Below are positions 23,131 to 35,439 of a DNA stretch of 64,000 nt, piece by piece (position 1 is the stretch's first letter; the number at the start of each line of letters is the position of its first letter). The stretch is taken from assembly GCA_951799445.1 (NCBI GenBank), contig OX637293.1, positions 14,818,001 to 14,882,000 on the forward strand, read 5' to 3'. Made by a program: the position numbers and the translations under genes. The stretch is from Pseudisothecium myosuroides. Taxonomy: Eukaryota; Streptophyta; Bryopsida; Hypnales; Lembophyllaceae. The notes beneath the pieces were generated by a model. It saw nothing but the letters and a program-made list of their open reading frames with translations. It did not search any database and was not told the origin of the DNA.

Positions 23131-23627
23131 GGGCCGGTTTACACGAGGGCTAGACCAAAGGCCCTTTTGAATTATCAAAGCAGGGATTGGTGGAGAGATA
23201 TGCGCGGACCAAGTTGGATTTACACTTTGGCCAAGGCCCATGCCAATTTTTGTGGATGAGAGGTCGACTTGGAATCCTGCACCGGCCAAAGTAGATAATG
23301 TTTTGCTGGTTTCTAGGAGCTTTTTTCTTGACCACCTCTTTGCAGTAGGCCTAACGGATTTCTAAGAGACTATGGCGGGCTAGAACTTCACAAACATAGA
23401 TTTTGTCTGTTTAATTGATCTTGTGGTTGATAATGTTGGATCTAATAATAAATAGGTATGGCCCAACTATGGTCTTTCTTGGGTTTATACCAAGATCATG
23501 CAAAGTGCCATTACTATTTTTTTGTCTTGGATTCTTACTTTGCATAGTTACATGACTCACATCTAATAAAGTGGAGGACCCTAAAGTGCTCTGGGTCTTT
23601 GGTTTGACCCTAAAGGTCTCAAGGTGC
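23131..23627. mobile_element. Possible PIF/Harbinger-like insertion, one tip
   Basis: TTA (23128-23130) followed by GGGCCGGTTTACACGAGGGC, similar to the tips at 30787 and 37087. The right tip is not seen. The segment lies between two direct repeats of about 48 bp. Confidence 0.3.
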
Positions 23628-23674
23628 ATGTGTCTCCATTTCCAAAATAAGAAGACGTGTCATAAAGTGCAACT

Positions 23675-24093
23675 TAGAACACGGGGTACGCAACTTATAT
23701 ATTATACAAGAATTTTCTACATTAAAACAAATCGCATCCCCTGAAATTAGACTAAAATGCATTATAAGTGATTATAATCAGGGCCATATAATATGGGAGT
23801 TGCAGCGTACCCGGGCTTAGAACAACAATATAGTCTATAGTAATATTCAAACAAAAGTTGTGAGAGTATGACTCATAGATCAAATGGATATTTATAAACT
23901 TGAATCTATCATGGGATTAATTTATTTATTTAAGATCCTATACTTACATCTTGTAAATTATACATCAATAAATAACAATTCCAAAGGATCAAATTGCAAA
24001 TTTTATTTATTTGTATTGTCATTATATCTATTAATGGTAATTAAGGCCACAATTATCAAAGAATTTTTTGGGGTAGTTCATTATACCTTGTAA

Positions 24094-24147
<54 letters not shown>

Positions 24148-25109
24148 CGTCAAAAAAAATTATTTGGGGGGTTCTTTAGCTATTATTTCACAATATATAT
24201 GCCCCTATTTTTTTCCTACTTCTTTTCAACTATTTTCCTACCTTTCATGGTAGTTAAAATTGAAATTTGAGGCATTTAAACATGTCCCTATTGTAATTAA
24301 AAAAATTATATACGGTTTTAGGGTTGATTAGTACAACATGTACATTCTAACTATTGTTGAACACAATATACACAAATAGTACATATATACACATCATATA
24401 TTATCAAACAATTCATAGAACTGAATCATACATGTACAATAGGAGAAAAAAATATGAAAATTAAAAACCCTACAAGTAGTATTCTATTAGCTTATGCAAT
24501 GCGTCTTTGAAAGCTGCCCGCCACAAATCCGATTTGGAGTGAACGAACAGGTAACAAACCAAAATGAAACGTCGTCTATTACTCCCTAGAAGACCAAATT
24601 GCATTTTTTGGCAATATAGCAATTTTGGGCAGCTCATTGTGAACAAAAAAATTCACTACATTTTTTGAAATTGTTTGTGGATGAAGGGATAAGGGATACC
24701 TTGCCGCTCTACAAAAAAAATTCCACTTGAATTTTTCCATGAGAAGTTATGGGGGTTTCAATGAGCGGGGGGCAACATGGGCAAGGTTATTTACATTAGA
24801 GCAAAAATTGCAATACCATGCACCAAAGAACTTGGGTAGGGCCATGGGTAGGCTTTCAATCCATATATGTTTAGACCAAGTACTTCACTAACATTTTTTT
24901 GAACTCATAAATTTGTCAGAGTGTACAAAGAAGAGGTGGTAGAGAGGCAAATGCTTGGTGGCCTCCTTTGGCCCAACAAGGCAAACACTCCTTACTACCA
25001 CTTTTGAAAATAAGAAAATGGAACATCCAAAAAATCCATTGACTCAATTGCAAATTTGACATTTGAAAATCTATCATCCATAAAAAATTATAGTGGAAAA
25101 TTAAAGCAA
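23675..25109. other. AT-rich intergenic DNA
   Basis: No gene seen. Contains the AT microsatellite listed separately. Confidence 0.4.
24097..24144. repeat. (AT)24 microsatellite
   Basis: Uninterrupted AT dinucleotide run. Confidence 0.97.
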
Positions 25110-25690
25110 TTGATTTATTGATGTTTGCATAGGAATAGAGGACGGAGAGGTTATTTTTTATAATGAAATCCATTGTCCATTATGAATTTTCAAAGAACAT
25201 GGGATAATTTCAAGATGAGAGTTTGACCGCTCATTGCCAAAACGTACAAATTGTATTCAAAGTAGAATTTTAGACCTCACAAAAATCCGTTTGTGATTTT
25301 GAGCCTCCTTAAAAAAGTTATGGACAAAATTTAAAGAGGATGTTTGAAAATGTCAAGAAAATGTCCCTTCAATCCCCTCTCTGGAATTTGTCCATAACTT
25401 TTGATTGGAGACTTGAAATTTCAAACAGATTTTTGAAGATGAAAGTTAGCTTGATTTTTCAACTTTTCTTCTCGCTTTTCTTAATTCAAAGTTTCCTGAG
25501 AAAAGTTATTCTACTATGCCAAAATGAGGCCTAAAATTTTAATTTGAACACAATTCCTACTTCTCACATAACTATGAGTAGTTGAGCTCCTAAAAATTTT
25601 AATTTACATATCCTATATGTGTTGTTTTACCCCATACCATCCCACTTGTATAAAGATATTTTATACTTAACATTAAGCGTACAAAATAAG
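25110..25690 (+). repeat. Dispersed repeat R1, copy 2
   Basis: Same family as copy 1 (inverted) and copy 3. It has AAAGTAGAATTTTAGACCTC at about 25259 and TTCTACTATGCC...ATGAGGCCTAAAATTTT at about 25508-25540, with a deletion in the left foldback arm. The flank GACCGCTCATTGCCAAAA (about 25227) and the right flank with TGTTTTACCCCATACCA are shared with copy 3. Confidence 0.65.
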
Positions 25691-25929
25691 TGGTTTTAGA
25701 AGCTATGGGAAATAGTTACCAAATATTTTGATTCCCTTGAAATTTAATGCGGAATATCCTAAAACTTTAGTTCATGGAACACGAAACATCTTCAAAATCA
25801 AGTGAAAGGGGAACAATTTCAGAATTGAAGTTTACATTATTGAGTGCTAGTAATTCAAGATGAGTCGGGCTTCGCTAACCACTCATGGCCCAAATGTTCT
25901 CCTCTCGTGGTTGGTCCAATACGCCAAAC

Positions 25930-26493
25930 TGCCCTTTCATTTTAGCTTTGATATAGATTGATCCAAAGTTTGATATTTTGGGCAATTTTTTTTCCTCCTC
26001 TAGATCTAGCTGAAATATGAAACTCCACCATTTACATTTTCAAGAAATAACTATATGTGCAAGCTATAAATTGTTGAAAAAATGACTTTGTATGAGACTT
26101 TTTTTGAAGCTTGTTCCTTATTGGAATTTTTTGATACATGTTCCCCAATTTGAAACGTTATGAATTCATGTGACCAACTTTGTTATAAATTGAGAGCACA
26201 AAAAGTTCAAGCAAAAAAGTGAGATTAACTTATGCAAAAGCCTCCCCTAATCAAAGCTGCCTAGAATTTGGATGCCCCCAAGAAACATTTTTTTCAACTT
26301 CAAGTGCTACACTCTCGCAATTTGTAAGGTCAAAACGTCCCATTTTTTTACTACAACGTAATGAAGTAGTCTACCACTAGATCTTACGGTTATATGCAAT
26401 AAGATTTCATTTTTCATTTTTTGGGGGCCATTCCCATCAAAATGATTCATTTTGAGTGTTTTTGGGTGCAACATTGTCAAAGAACTTTAGGGG
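25930..26493 (+). mobile_element. Truncated TTAA element, about 0.9-kb family
   Basis: The right tip GAACTTTAGGGG abuts TTAA (26494-26497). Upstream, GTCTACCACTAGATCTTACGG and TTTTGAGTGTTTTTGGGTGC correspond to the 3' parts of the other family members. No left tip is present. Confidence 0.45.
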
Positions 26494-26497
26494 TTAA

Positions 26498-27438
26498 TTT
26501 GTCTATTTGCAAATGGAAAATGGAACCTCCTCATGCAGGTTATTCTCCTCCCTTTTAGACTACCCCTTGTGTAGATTCTCAAATTGTGTACAATACTATA
26601 GTAGTTGTAATATAGTATGCTTCAAAAAAGTGATGCTATAATAACCATTGAATATTTTTTAAATTACTAGTTCCAACATTTAAAAATGTACCCTATAGTA
26701 GGTCTCACATTATTTCTTAAGTAACCGTTAGTGAAGTATCCGGGAAAAATTTGCAAGTTAGGGCAATTTTCCTATTCAAAGAATTTTAAAAAATAGATAA
26801 ATAAAATAGCATTCTCATTGGTCAAGTTGGACCACTTCTAAACTTTAGTCAATGAAAGTGCTCACACTTGGCTCGAAACGCATGTGCTGCCCCCTTTCGT
26901 ACAAACTCCCATGCCTCGAGGCTTAGCAATTCTTCACCTGCAACTCATTTTATTTTATTTCATTTTATTTGAATGCAGTTTCTTTTTCTTTTCTTTTTAA
27001 AAAAAAAATTTGAACCAGATGGACGATTTCCAATGCAACTTATTTTTTGATATCCATGTCTTGAACACCTGGCCATCAGCTAGCTAGTCCAGAAAAGTAT
27101 GAATACACAAATCACTGGACACAGCACCCAATATCGACACACCAACAAAGCCCCGTACACAGGCAGGCCATCCCTGCAGTGTCATACCGATTTGATTCAT
27201 TCCTCATCTCGCTCAATATTTCGCAAATATTTCTTGTGATCCTGACCAAACACGTACCAAGAGAGGCAAACTTACTTACGCACACTTGCCCAGCTACGGA
27301 CCACCAAAAGTGCAACATCCCGCCGCCTTAAAACCCTTTTTATCGGGGGGTGAAACAATAGCTGCGTGTCCTACTCTGATTGCAAGAGAAAATCCAATTC
27401 AATCTGGGTCTCCTCCGAAAGGTGAAAAAGGTACGATA
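26498..27438. other. Intergenic, slightly GC-richer part at 26.85-27.4 kb
   Basis: No protein domain or RNA gene recognised. The 27050-27400 part has more balanced composition than its surroundings but only short frames. Confidence 0.35.
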
Positions 27439-27442
27439 TTAG

Positions 27443-28373
27443 CCCCTAAAGGACCATTGTCCCTACGGGGGACAAATGCGTTTTCGGGCAGGTACCTACG
27501 GGCTGAAATTTTCTCTTGATTTTTTGAAACTTTTTTTGGAGGTAGAAAAATTGATTAGCTTCAAGGGAATATAATTTTTTTTACAATCGGTGCCTGGGAA
27601 AAAAAGTTATGACCATATGAGCTCAAAACAGGCTACGGGGGGCAGCTCGGGCACCAAAAAAAAATGGACAAAACTTTGAATTTTTTTTTTAAATATTTTT
27701 TTTCTCATAGGTTATATTTTTGGCTATCTGGAAAGCTTTGATTCATTTCATTTGGATTTGTTATGAGGAAGTTATGGACATTCTTGTTTTTTGGGCAGTT
27801 AGAGCATCTTCTTGAAAAAAATAACTTTAGGATTCATTTCTGAATGCAATCTTTCAAATTTTTCAATTTTCTTTTTTTTGCATGGTCTGATTTACTTGTT
27901 AGAACAATCCCACCATTGGGATTAGTGCATTTTAATTCCATCTAAAATATATGAATATTTTAGATTTTCCTTCTATCTCGTACCTACATCTACTTAACAA
28001 TTTTTTTAAGAATGATAATTAAGTTTTTTTTGAATTTTTTTTTTCCTAGACTCTCAACTCAATTCTCCACTACAAGCATTAAAAGCTCAAAACTCTGTAG
28101 TGCAAAAATTTTAAGTTAAAAATGTTCAAAGTCAAAAAATCCAGTCCCGCAATGTGCTGAAAAACTTGTTTTTTCTACTTTAAACACAGATATCTTGCAA
28201 TCTATGCAGTCAAAAATTCTGAAATTTTTTCCACACTTTTTTATACTAGTTAGGTGTAAGATCCTAGGGTTAGATGTGAAAAAAAAACAATTTAAATTTT
28301 TTTTAACTCTTTGCTACAGAAATGACAGTTTTCAATGTTTTTTGGCAGAAAAAAGGCCTCGGTTCTTTAGGGG
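27443..28373 (+). mobile_element. piggyBac-derived non-autonomous element (best copy)
   Basis: Flanked by TTAG on both sides (27439-27442 and 28374-28377). The left 60 bases closely match the right end of the 6901-12686 piggyBac element, including the palindrome TTGTCCCTACGGGGGACAA. The inverted right end (CCCCTAAAGAACC, then GCCAAAAAACATTGAAAACT) matches its left end. The remaining 0.8 kb is non-coding and shared with the copies at 15559, 16460 and 28914 (for example GGTGCCTGGGAAAAAAAGTT and CCCACCATTGGGATTAGTGC). Both different ends match, so this is a derivative or a user of the same transposase. Confidence 0.85.
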
Positions 28374-28377
28374 TTAG

Positions 28378-28909
28378 AACAACCCAATGTCATCAGTCAC
28401 CCAATTCCAACATCTGCTGGATCCCTCCCATAGTCCCATTTGAATGAGTCACCCATTCATTACCACAATCTTGTATAGCATCATGACAACAATGCACTTG
28501 GAGAGGGGACATGTCAACATGTGGTTTAGAATGGGGGCTATCCACGCTTCACCAATGGTGTCACAACAAACCTTGAAAAAATAACCACAAAAATTTCATT
28601 TCTGTTGGAATGTCTGGATTCAACTTGCAAATGGCACGGCTTCTCTCAAACCTCGCAATCTCTGAAAAATAGAATGAGTTGACAAATCGCTTCTCCAAGG
28701 GTAGTACCTAGATAACAAATATTAGGCATATTTAGGCATAGTAGGCATATTTGCCTTAAGAGCATTCCCATAGCAACATGCTCAAGCAAAGCCGCTGCTA
28801 GACAGCAAGAGTTGCAGGATGGGTTCATTGCAGGACCGTGGAAATTGTTTCCTGAAACTGATGGATGGACTGTGTCCAAAAGCGTCACCACTGTTTGTTT
28901 ATTGATACT
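28378..28909. other. Intergenic spacer between two TTAA elements
   Basis: Balanced composition and an 81-codon minus-strand frame (28646-28891) without recognisable domain. No gene is called. Confidence 0.35.
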
Positions 28910-28913
28910 TTAA

Positions 28914-29822
28914 CCCCTAAAGTATCAAAGTTCCCTTGGGGGACACTTGAGATTTTGGGCAGGCCCGTGTGGTCTCAAATTTTGACCTGATTTTTTGAAA
29001 CTGTTTTTGATGATAGGGAATCACATTAGCTTTCTAAATATATATATATTTTTTCAATCGATGCCCAGGAACAAAAGTTATGCCATCCCAAAGCAAAAAA
29101 GTAGTTTGTCAGGCAAAAAAAGAAAATGGTTTTAAAAAAAATAAATAAATCTCAAAGATCATGTTTTTGTCTACATCTGAAGCTTCGATTCATTCTATTT
29201 GGACTAATAATGAGAAAGTTATGGACAATCTTGTTTATTGGGCAATTTAAGCACCTTCTTCAAAAAACAATTTACAGAATTCATTTTTGAATGCAATTTT
29301 CAAATTTTTTCAAATTTTTTTTGACGCTGTCAAGTTTGTTTGCAAGAACAATCCCACCGCTGGGATTATAGTATTTTAATTCCATCTAAGAGCTATTAAC
29401 AATTTAGTGTTTCGATCAATTTTGGACCTACTTCTACTTAACAACTTTTTTATATGTGAAAATCAAGTTTTGATATGCTGAATTTTTTTTTCCCCGACTC
29501 TCAACTCAAATGTTCAATATAAAAAAATTTAACTTTATGGTGTGTAGTGCAAAAAAAAATCCACAAATGGCCGTGAAAGTCATCTGAAATTGCAGGCCAC
29601 AATTCAAAAAAACTTTTTTTTCCAACTTCAAATGCTAATATTTTCCAATCCATACGGTCAAACTTCATGAAATTTTTACCACATGATCCGAGACAAGTAA
29701 AGTACAAGATCAAATGGTTAGATTCTTAAAAAATAGTTCTTTTTTGGTTTAGAGAGTGATTGCAGCAAAAATGGCAATTTTCAGCAGTTTTGGAGCCAGA
29801 AAATGCCTTGGTCCTTATGGGG
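28914..29822 (+). mobile_element. piggyBac-derived non-autonomous element
   Basis: TTAA on both sides (28910-28913 and 29823-29826). Left tip CCCCTAAAGTATCAAAG followed by TTCCCTTGGGGGACA; inverted right tip CCCCATAAGGACC followed by GCTGAAAATTGCCATTTTTG. The internal blocks are in the same order as in 27443-28373. Non-coding. Confidence 0.82.
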
Positions 29823-29826
29823 TTAA

Positions 29827-30470
29827 GCAGGTCTGACCATCTGCAGGGCAGGATTCTTCACTAGGGAAATTTTCCCATGTGTGGAAGTAGACTTCAGAAG
29901 GTTTCCATAATTTTCTAGATTTTTATTTCTCAAAACAAAATTACTGTGGATTTTTCAGCAGAAGACTCTATATTTCCCATACTCCTGATATAGGGCTTGC
30001 TATTTCTGATCATGGTCCGAAAAGAAAATTGATCAAGGGGTGGTTGCAATATTCAGACTCTTGTAGCCAATCGAAATGTGCCACAACTACCTCGGGAACC
30101 ACGCCATAATTAATCACTGTTCTTCTCCTCCTTCACAGACAGAAAAAGAACAATCTACATAAGGTAGACATCCCAAATGCGCCACTGACCTTCAAGCACC
30201 ATCTTCAGTGTGTGTACATTTCCAAAATCAGTTATGTACCTCTGTGAAAGAAACGCTTTTAGAACCAAACTTTGTTCCTTCATAACTTTTGCATACAGTA
30301 TCCAAATGTCGCATTCTTTGGTGCGTTGGAACCTCCTTTCCCTTGCCAATAAGAATATATAAGAATTTGAACAGTCTAATAGTAGTAATTAGGCACAGTA
30401 GCAATGAGTGACGATTTTGAGATACCTACCTTAGCAAGAATGGGAGGTGATCAGGAATGGGTTGCCTCCT
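29827..30470 (-). mobile_element. TIR element, GGAGGCAACCC family, copy 2 (rearranged)
   Basis: Inverted relative to 1880-2260. Shared blocks include AGAAGGTTTCCATAATTTTC, GGGCTTGCTATTTCTGATC and GTGCCACAACTACCTCGGG. The right tip GGGTTGCCTCC ends at 30470. The left tip is missing where the TTAA element ends, and about 300 bases around 30140-30450 have no counterpart in copy 1. Confidence 0.6.
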
Positions 30471-30786
30471 ATAACAACTGTACAAAAAGCACACGCGTAG
30501 TTAAGCTTAGTTGAAGGTTGATTTTACAGACAAACACTGGACAGCAAAATCCATAAATCCTTACAAACAGGACAGTTCAATCCACAAATCCTTACAAACA
30601 GGCACGACAGTTTCTATTCTTAGAGCATATTTGGCTGTTATACCAGCCCTGCAAGTGCTGAGATATGTATCACTCAGGCCACTGCAGGTACCAGCCATGT
30701 TTGTCTGCAGGTACAAAATTGCAAGCCTCCCTCAACTTGAATTGAATTGAGGTTAATTGAATTGTAGGGGAGTTGGGGATATGTAA

Positions 30787-32340
30787 GGGCGGCTTCACAC
30801 CTAGAGGCTGGGCCAATTTCCCTTGAGGCCTATTGCACAAAATTTCAGTCCCTTTTGGGTTGGAGGCAGTCTTCAACTACTCATTAGAATAAGATTTTAA
30901 TGGGGACCAAGTGAACTCTCCTGTACGTAAAGGCCTTGCGGCCAAGATGCCGGACCAATTCAATATACCTAGAAAATTTTCAGCCCCTTCCTTCTCTCTT
31001 TTCATTGCCATTTGTACAAGATGGATGAACAAAGACAAAAGGTCTTAGTGGCTCTTGTATTCTTTATGGCTATGCGACATTTGGATGTGAGGCCGGAGGA
31101 CTCCTTTTGCGGACAAATAGTTATTTGGATGTTACTCGGTTAAGTTATTCAAGCAACATACAATGTTACTTCCTGAAACTTTTGATTATTTGTTATCCTC
31201 TCGACGTAAGGCTGTTTGGGCCTTGGCACCCCTTTGCCTTGGGCATCCGTCATGATGCATGGGGCAACATTCTCATTCTCTTTTCTTGGAATACATGCGG
31301 ACATCACTCTAGCATTGCATAATGTTCATATTATTTGTTTCTCCAAGAGTCATAACTTTTTTTCCCAATTGTATTGTCATTTGGAAACAACAAGTGCAAT
31401 AGCAACACTTGCTCCTTGATATTGTTCAAAAGTTATTTTGCTAAGAGTATTAGGTTGTTTTTTACCCATGGCCTTATGGTTCCCTTCAATTCGACCTTTT
31501 TCCTTTGATTATATGGCTATTGGAGTTTTGCAACAGTCACACCTAGGGGGAGTCTTAGGTCATCTTCATTCTGGCCAAATGCAATGTCATGCTTTGGCGT
31601 TGCATGAGTCTTCCCCACCTTCTTTACCTTGGGTTCCAACTATGTCTCTGTTGGCACAATGTTATGTAGAGGGGGACAAGCTGGTGGTATGCATAAGATG
31701 TTGTTGGGTATTTGTAGGAAGTCTTGATCCTCGTAGACTGATCCAAAGATGATATTAGATTCAGCATGGGCAAGTCCATTTCCTATAGACAACAATTGTC
31801 ATCAAAACAAGGAAATCAAGATGTTGACACACCATGTGAAGTTCTTCCATTACTTTTACTTGCATGTCATGTGGAACAAAGCAGTGACCATTGTGAAGTG
31901 CCTAGAGCCTCCAAAATAGTGCAATACTAAACATCAAAAAATAAAAGAAGAAAATGAAAGGCAAAGGAATTTGTAGGAAAGTAGATTGACATGGTCTCCA
32001 TGAATTTTTGGAAAACCATGAAGTGGCACATGGTAACTATATAAAAAAGAAAGAAAGAAAAAACATTCCGTGTACATTCAAGCCAAGTAGGATTTAGAGT
32101 CTATGTCAAAATGGGGCGGAATTTGTAGAAGACGCCCACATAATTCACATTCACCATCCTACATGTATGAGGCATGGAAGACATGTCTAGTGCCTATCCG
32201 ACCATGCAAAGGCCATATTGACATAGTGAAACTCCATGAAGTTGTTCAAATAGGAGATAGGGACAGATTTTGGAATTCATTAGGATATGTGTGGGATGTT
32301 GTGCCATCCACGATGTGGCCAATCAAGGTCTACTAAAATC
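30787..32340 (+). mobile_element. Possible decayed PIF/Harbinger-type element
   Basis: TAA (30784-30786) is followed by GGGCGGCTTCACACCTAGAG, a tip shared in outline with 37087 (GGGATGCTTAACACCTAGAG). Downstream are coding-looking but broken pieces: MDEQRQKVLVALVFFMAMRH from 31021, then in another frame MLLPETFDYLLSS (about 31160-31200). Near 32285-32330 comes CVGCCAIHDVANQGL, loosely like the C-terminal CC.LHN segment of HARBI1-type nucleases. Catalytic residues were not identified and the right tip is not seen, so this is tentative. Confidence 0.28.
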
Positions 32341-32344
32341 CTTT

Positions 32345-33009
32345 GAGCAAAGTCAGGGTACCTCCCTATTGCCCTTGGCTCATTACAAACCCACCTCGAC
32401 TGCCTTAGATAGAAAGCCTTCAGGTTACCAGGAAGATGATGTTGCAAAGAATTTGGTGCACTTCATCAAAGAATCCATTTGTCCCTTCAAGTCGGTGATC
32501 TTATCAACGTAACAAGTTTGTTGTTTGACAATACTGTAGGTATCTTAAATACTTGTTGTTTGTTTGCCCTTCATACAAGTCTTACCTTGACGTCAATGAT
32601 ATTCAGTCACAAAATGTAATTGGGTGTGAGTATATAGCTCTAGAAATATTTTCAGTTGCAAACTTCTAAGCCTTTGACCCGCACTCCAATTTGCAAACAC
32701 GTAAAAAGCAATTGGATTCAGATGTATAGATCTAGGAAAAGAGTGTTTGTAGTTATGTATGCGATTCACGTCTCACCCTAGCAGATTGCCTTTTACAGCA
32801 TGTCACCTCTTCTATGCATTAGAGCCACCCTCCATTAGTCATTGCACTCGCTTGTCTTGTTGTCGGAGGATAGTTCACCCATTTTAGCAACGAACTCTCC
32901 TTGTACTTGAAAGTAGGCCAAGCAATGAACTAAGGGAGTGGCCTAAGCTTCGTAAGTGCTCTTTTTTTACTATACACATGACCCCTACCCATCTCGCAAG
33001 AAGAGGTTC
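32345..33009. other. Intergenic, no gene seen
   Basis: No recognisable gene or paired repeat. Confidence 0.35.
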
Positions 33010-33270
33010 ATCACAAAGTTTAGAACCTGCAGTTTGTTAATAGCTATCATGTGGTTATTGTTGTTTCATGGGTTCCCACGTTAATATACAATTTAGTGCA
33101 TCATTGCAATGCATTATTTTACAATTTATTGCATTGTTACAATGCATTACTTTTAGTTGTAAGTAATGCATCATAATGATTTGCTATATTGTATATTAAT
33201 GTGTGAACCCATGAAACAACGATAACCACATGGTAATTGTTGACAAACTACAGGTTCTAAACTTTGTGAT
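33010..33270. mobile_element. Foldback element, 261 bp
   Basis: ATCACAAAGTTTAGAACCTG at the left pairs with CAGGTTCTAAACTTTGTGAT at the right. The arms of about 110 bases continue inward through CATGTGGTTAT...CATGGGTTC and GAACCCATG...ATAACCACATG. The loop is AT-rich with ATGCATTA repeats. Non-coding. Confidence 0.8.
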
Positions 33271-34289
33271 GTTGGGACAAAGAAGACAATATCCCAATTT
33301 TGAACTGCTAAATGAACTTGTCCCTTATCTTTGAAAACAATCCTTGCCTTCATGACCTCAAATTCCATCATCCCATCCACATGCAAGAGAGAGGGGAGTC
33401 TTTGTATTCAAGCTGAGGCTACACCATGTATTTGCAACAATTGTGTATGCTCCCAATGATCTCAATGTTCTCAAAAATTAAAAAGGCAGTTACTACCTCT
33501 TTTGAGCTCATTGTCATTGTACAAAACTGGGGCTTTTTGATTGTGAGTTCATTGTGGAAAATTGATGAGGTACACGTGTCATTCAGCCATTGGTGGTTAA
33601 ACTTCTTCCAAATATCTAAAAGGTGTACACGTGTCATTTTGCTATTGATTGAAAAACTAAGGCGGTTCCTTGTGACATGCCCCCCACCCTATATTTGTAT
33701 TTTTGTTACATTTCTTTGGCCTCCGAACAATATGGGATATCTGAAATGTATATTTGTATAATCCTGTGTATAATTTGTATGGATATGTATGGCCGTATAT
33801 CTCATATGTATTTCGTACATATTCCACATATTATATGTATTTCACATTGTATCCGTATCCCAGAGCATCAACGGCCACAATATTTCTTTGATCGGTCAGA
33901 TCAATGGTCCTGGATTTTTTCACATTCAGTGCATGTGAGGTGTGTGTGTGCGCTAATGGTATTAGGTGGAGATGTTTGCATGTTTTTGCCTCATTGTCAT
34001 TGTCATTGTGATCCCTTGCATGCCTACATGGATGGTCACGTGGCATATATTCTATGTGAGCATATACTTCAATTCTTCGTGGCTTCCTACCCAACAAAAA
34101 TCCACCACAATTCACGATTCAAAATGCATGCACCAATGCTAGTGTGACAAGTCATGTTTGCTCGGATTCTTGTTCAACTACTAACTTGTAGTGTACATCT
34201 TTTACAAATGTGGTCTATAGTGCTTGTTTGATAATAGAATGTGCCCTAAACGACCGTAGATTGGTCACTTGTTCTTAAAGGATTATTTT
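33271..34289. other. Intergenic with frames of low complexity
   Basis: A 156-codon plus-strand frame (33677-34147) is rich in Cys, His, Ile and Tyr and overlaps a minus-strand frame. It shows no domain and is judged non-coding. GT/CA-rich repeats at 33.9-34.0 kb explain part of its openness. Confidence 0.4.
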
Positions 34290-34560
34290 ATGAAGAAATG
34301 TTGTAGTTGCCCGAAAAACAAGACTCTCCATAATTTTCTCATCACTAATCCATATTGAATGACAAAATTACTTTCTATGAAAAACAAAATAGAAACAAAA
34401 TTATTTTGAGTTTTTGTGATTTTATTTGTATTGCCTATCAAACCACTTTTTGAATTTAGAATGGCATAATTTTTGCTCCTATACATCAATTAAAATAAAA
34501 AAAGGCCAACTTTGAAGACCTATTTCATATACAAATGACAAAAAAGTAATTTTGTTGACA
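34290..34560 (-). mobile_element. Fragment of the about 0.9-kb TTAA family
   Basis: Inverted fragment: AATTTTCTCATCACTAATCC, then AGAATGGCATAATTTTTGCTCC, matching the reverse of the middle of 27443-28373. No tips. Confidence 0.5.
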
Positions 34561-35439
34561 ACAAAGAAAAGATAATTTTTCCAATTATTTTTAAGAGACC
34601 TAATAAATGTGAGTTATTTGTGATTATGACAATGTTTACAAAATTCACGTATAATGTCCAAAAAATACATAGTAAAAGACTTTGGAAACCTTTTTAATTG
34701 CACAATTGAGATCCAAACAAAATGAAGGCATTGTAGTACTATAAATCATGCTTATAAGATGAGGCCTTAACACTTCCATTTGGCACATTTTAATTTTATT
34801 TGAAATTAGTTGTGCATAGTGCTCAAAGAAAGTACAAATACATTATGGGATGTTGGATGTCAATAAGCATACTTGCAAGGGGCCTACGAAATCAAATGAT
34901 TCTAAATATCTAATAACATTTATGCATAGCAACTAAACATTTAAAACTTTATAAGTGAAATAGAGACTTTTACAATCTATTATATATCAAAGAGCATGGT
35001 AGGATGGATAGACTCCAAGGCAATTCTACTTAGAATCTTCCTCCCACACTCTCCAAAAGCTTTAAGAAAAATTAATTAATTAATTCTAAATAAATAAAAA
35101 ATTATTCATAAGCTATTGGTCCCAACTTTTCAGACTTTTGTAGACTTTTTCTTTATTGTTCCAATATGGTGTGCTTTTTCATAATTATGGCTTTTGAATG
35201 TTCTCTTTGATGTTTGTGATGTGTTTCTATCATGTGTACCATACCTGTAGGGCAAGGTTGGAAGAAAATAATTATTTTCAAGAAAACCAAAACAATAAAA
35301 TGAAAAAGAAAAATGACCAAATTTAGCCAAAATTAAATGAACAAGTTGTCATAAACAACAATGTCTAGTGTTAGCTAAAAAGTTGAAAACTAAAGTCCAA
35401 TTACCATCAAGAAAAATTTAGATGGCGAAGTAAAGGCAT
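34561..35439. other. AT-rich intergenic DNA
   Basis: No gene or paired repeat recognised. Confidence 0.4.

Noticed and set aside
31438..31752. 104-codon ORF as a HARBI1 transposase
   Set aside because: The frame itself shows no nuclease motif. Only weak similarity in neighbouring frames was seen, so the element call is left at low confidence.
33677..34147. 156-codon ORF on the plus strand
   Set aside because: Composition is Cys/His/Ile/Tyr-rich and repetitive, an overlapping minus-strand ORF covers the same bases, and no domain or splice context is seen.
33671..34176. Possible solo LTR starting TGTGACATGCCCCCC
   Set aside because: I could not find a matching CA end with a 5-bp duplication of TTCCT.
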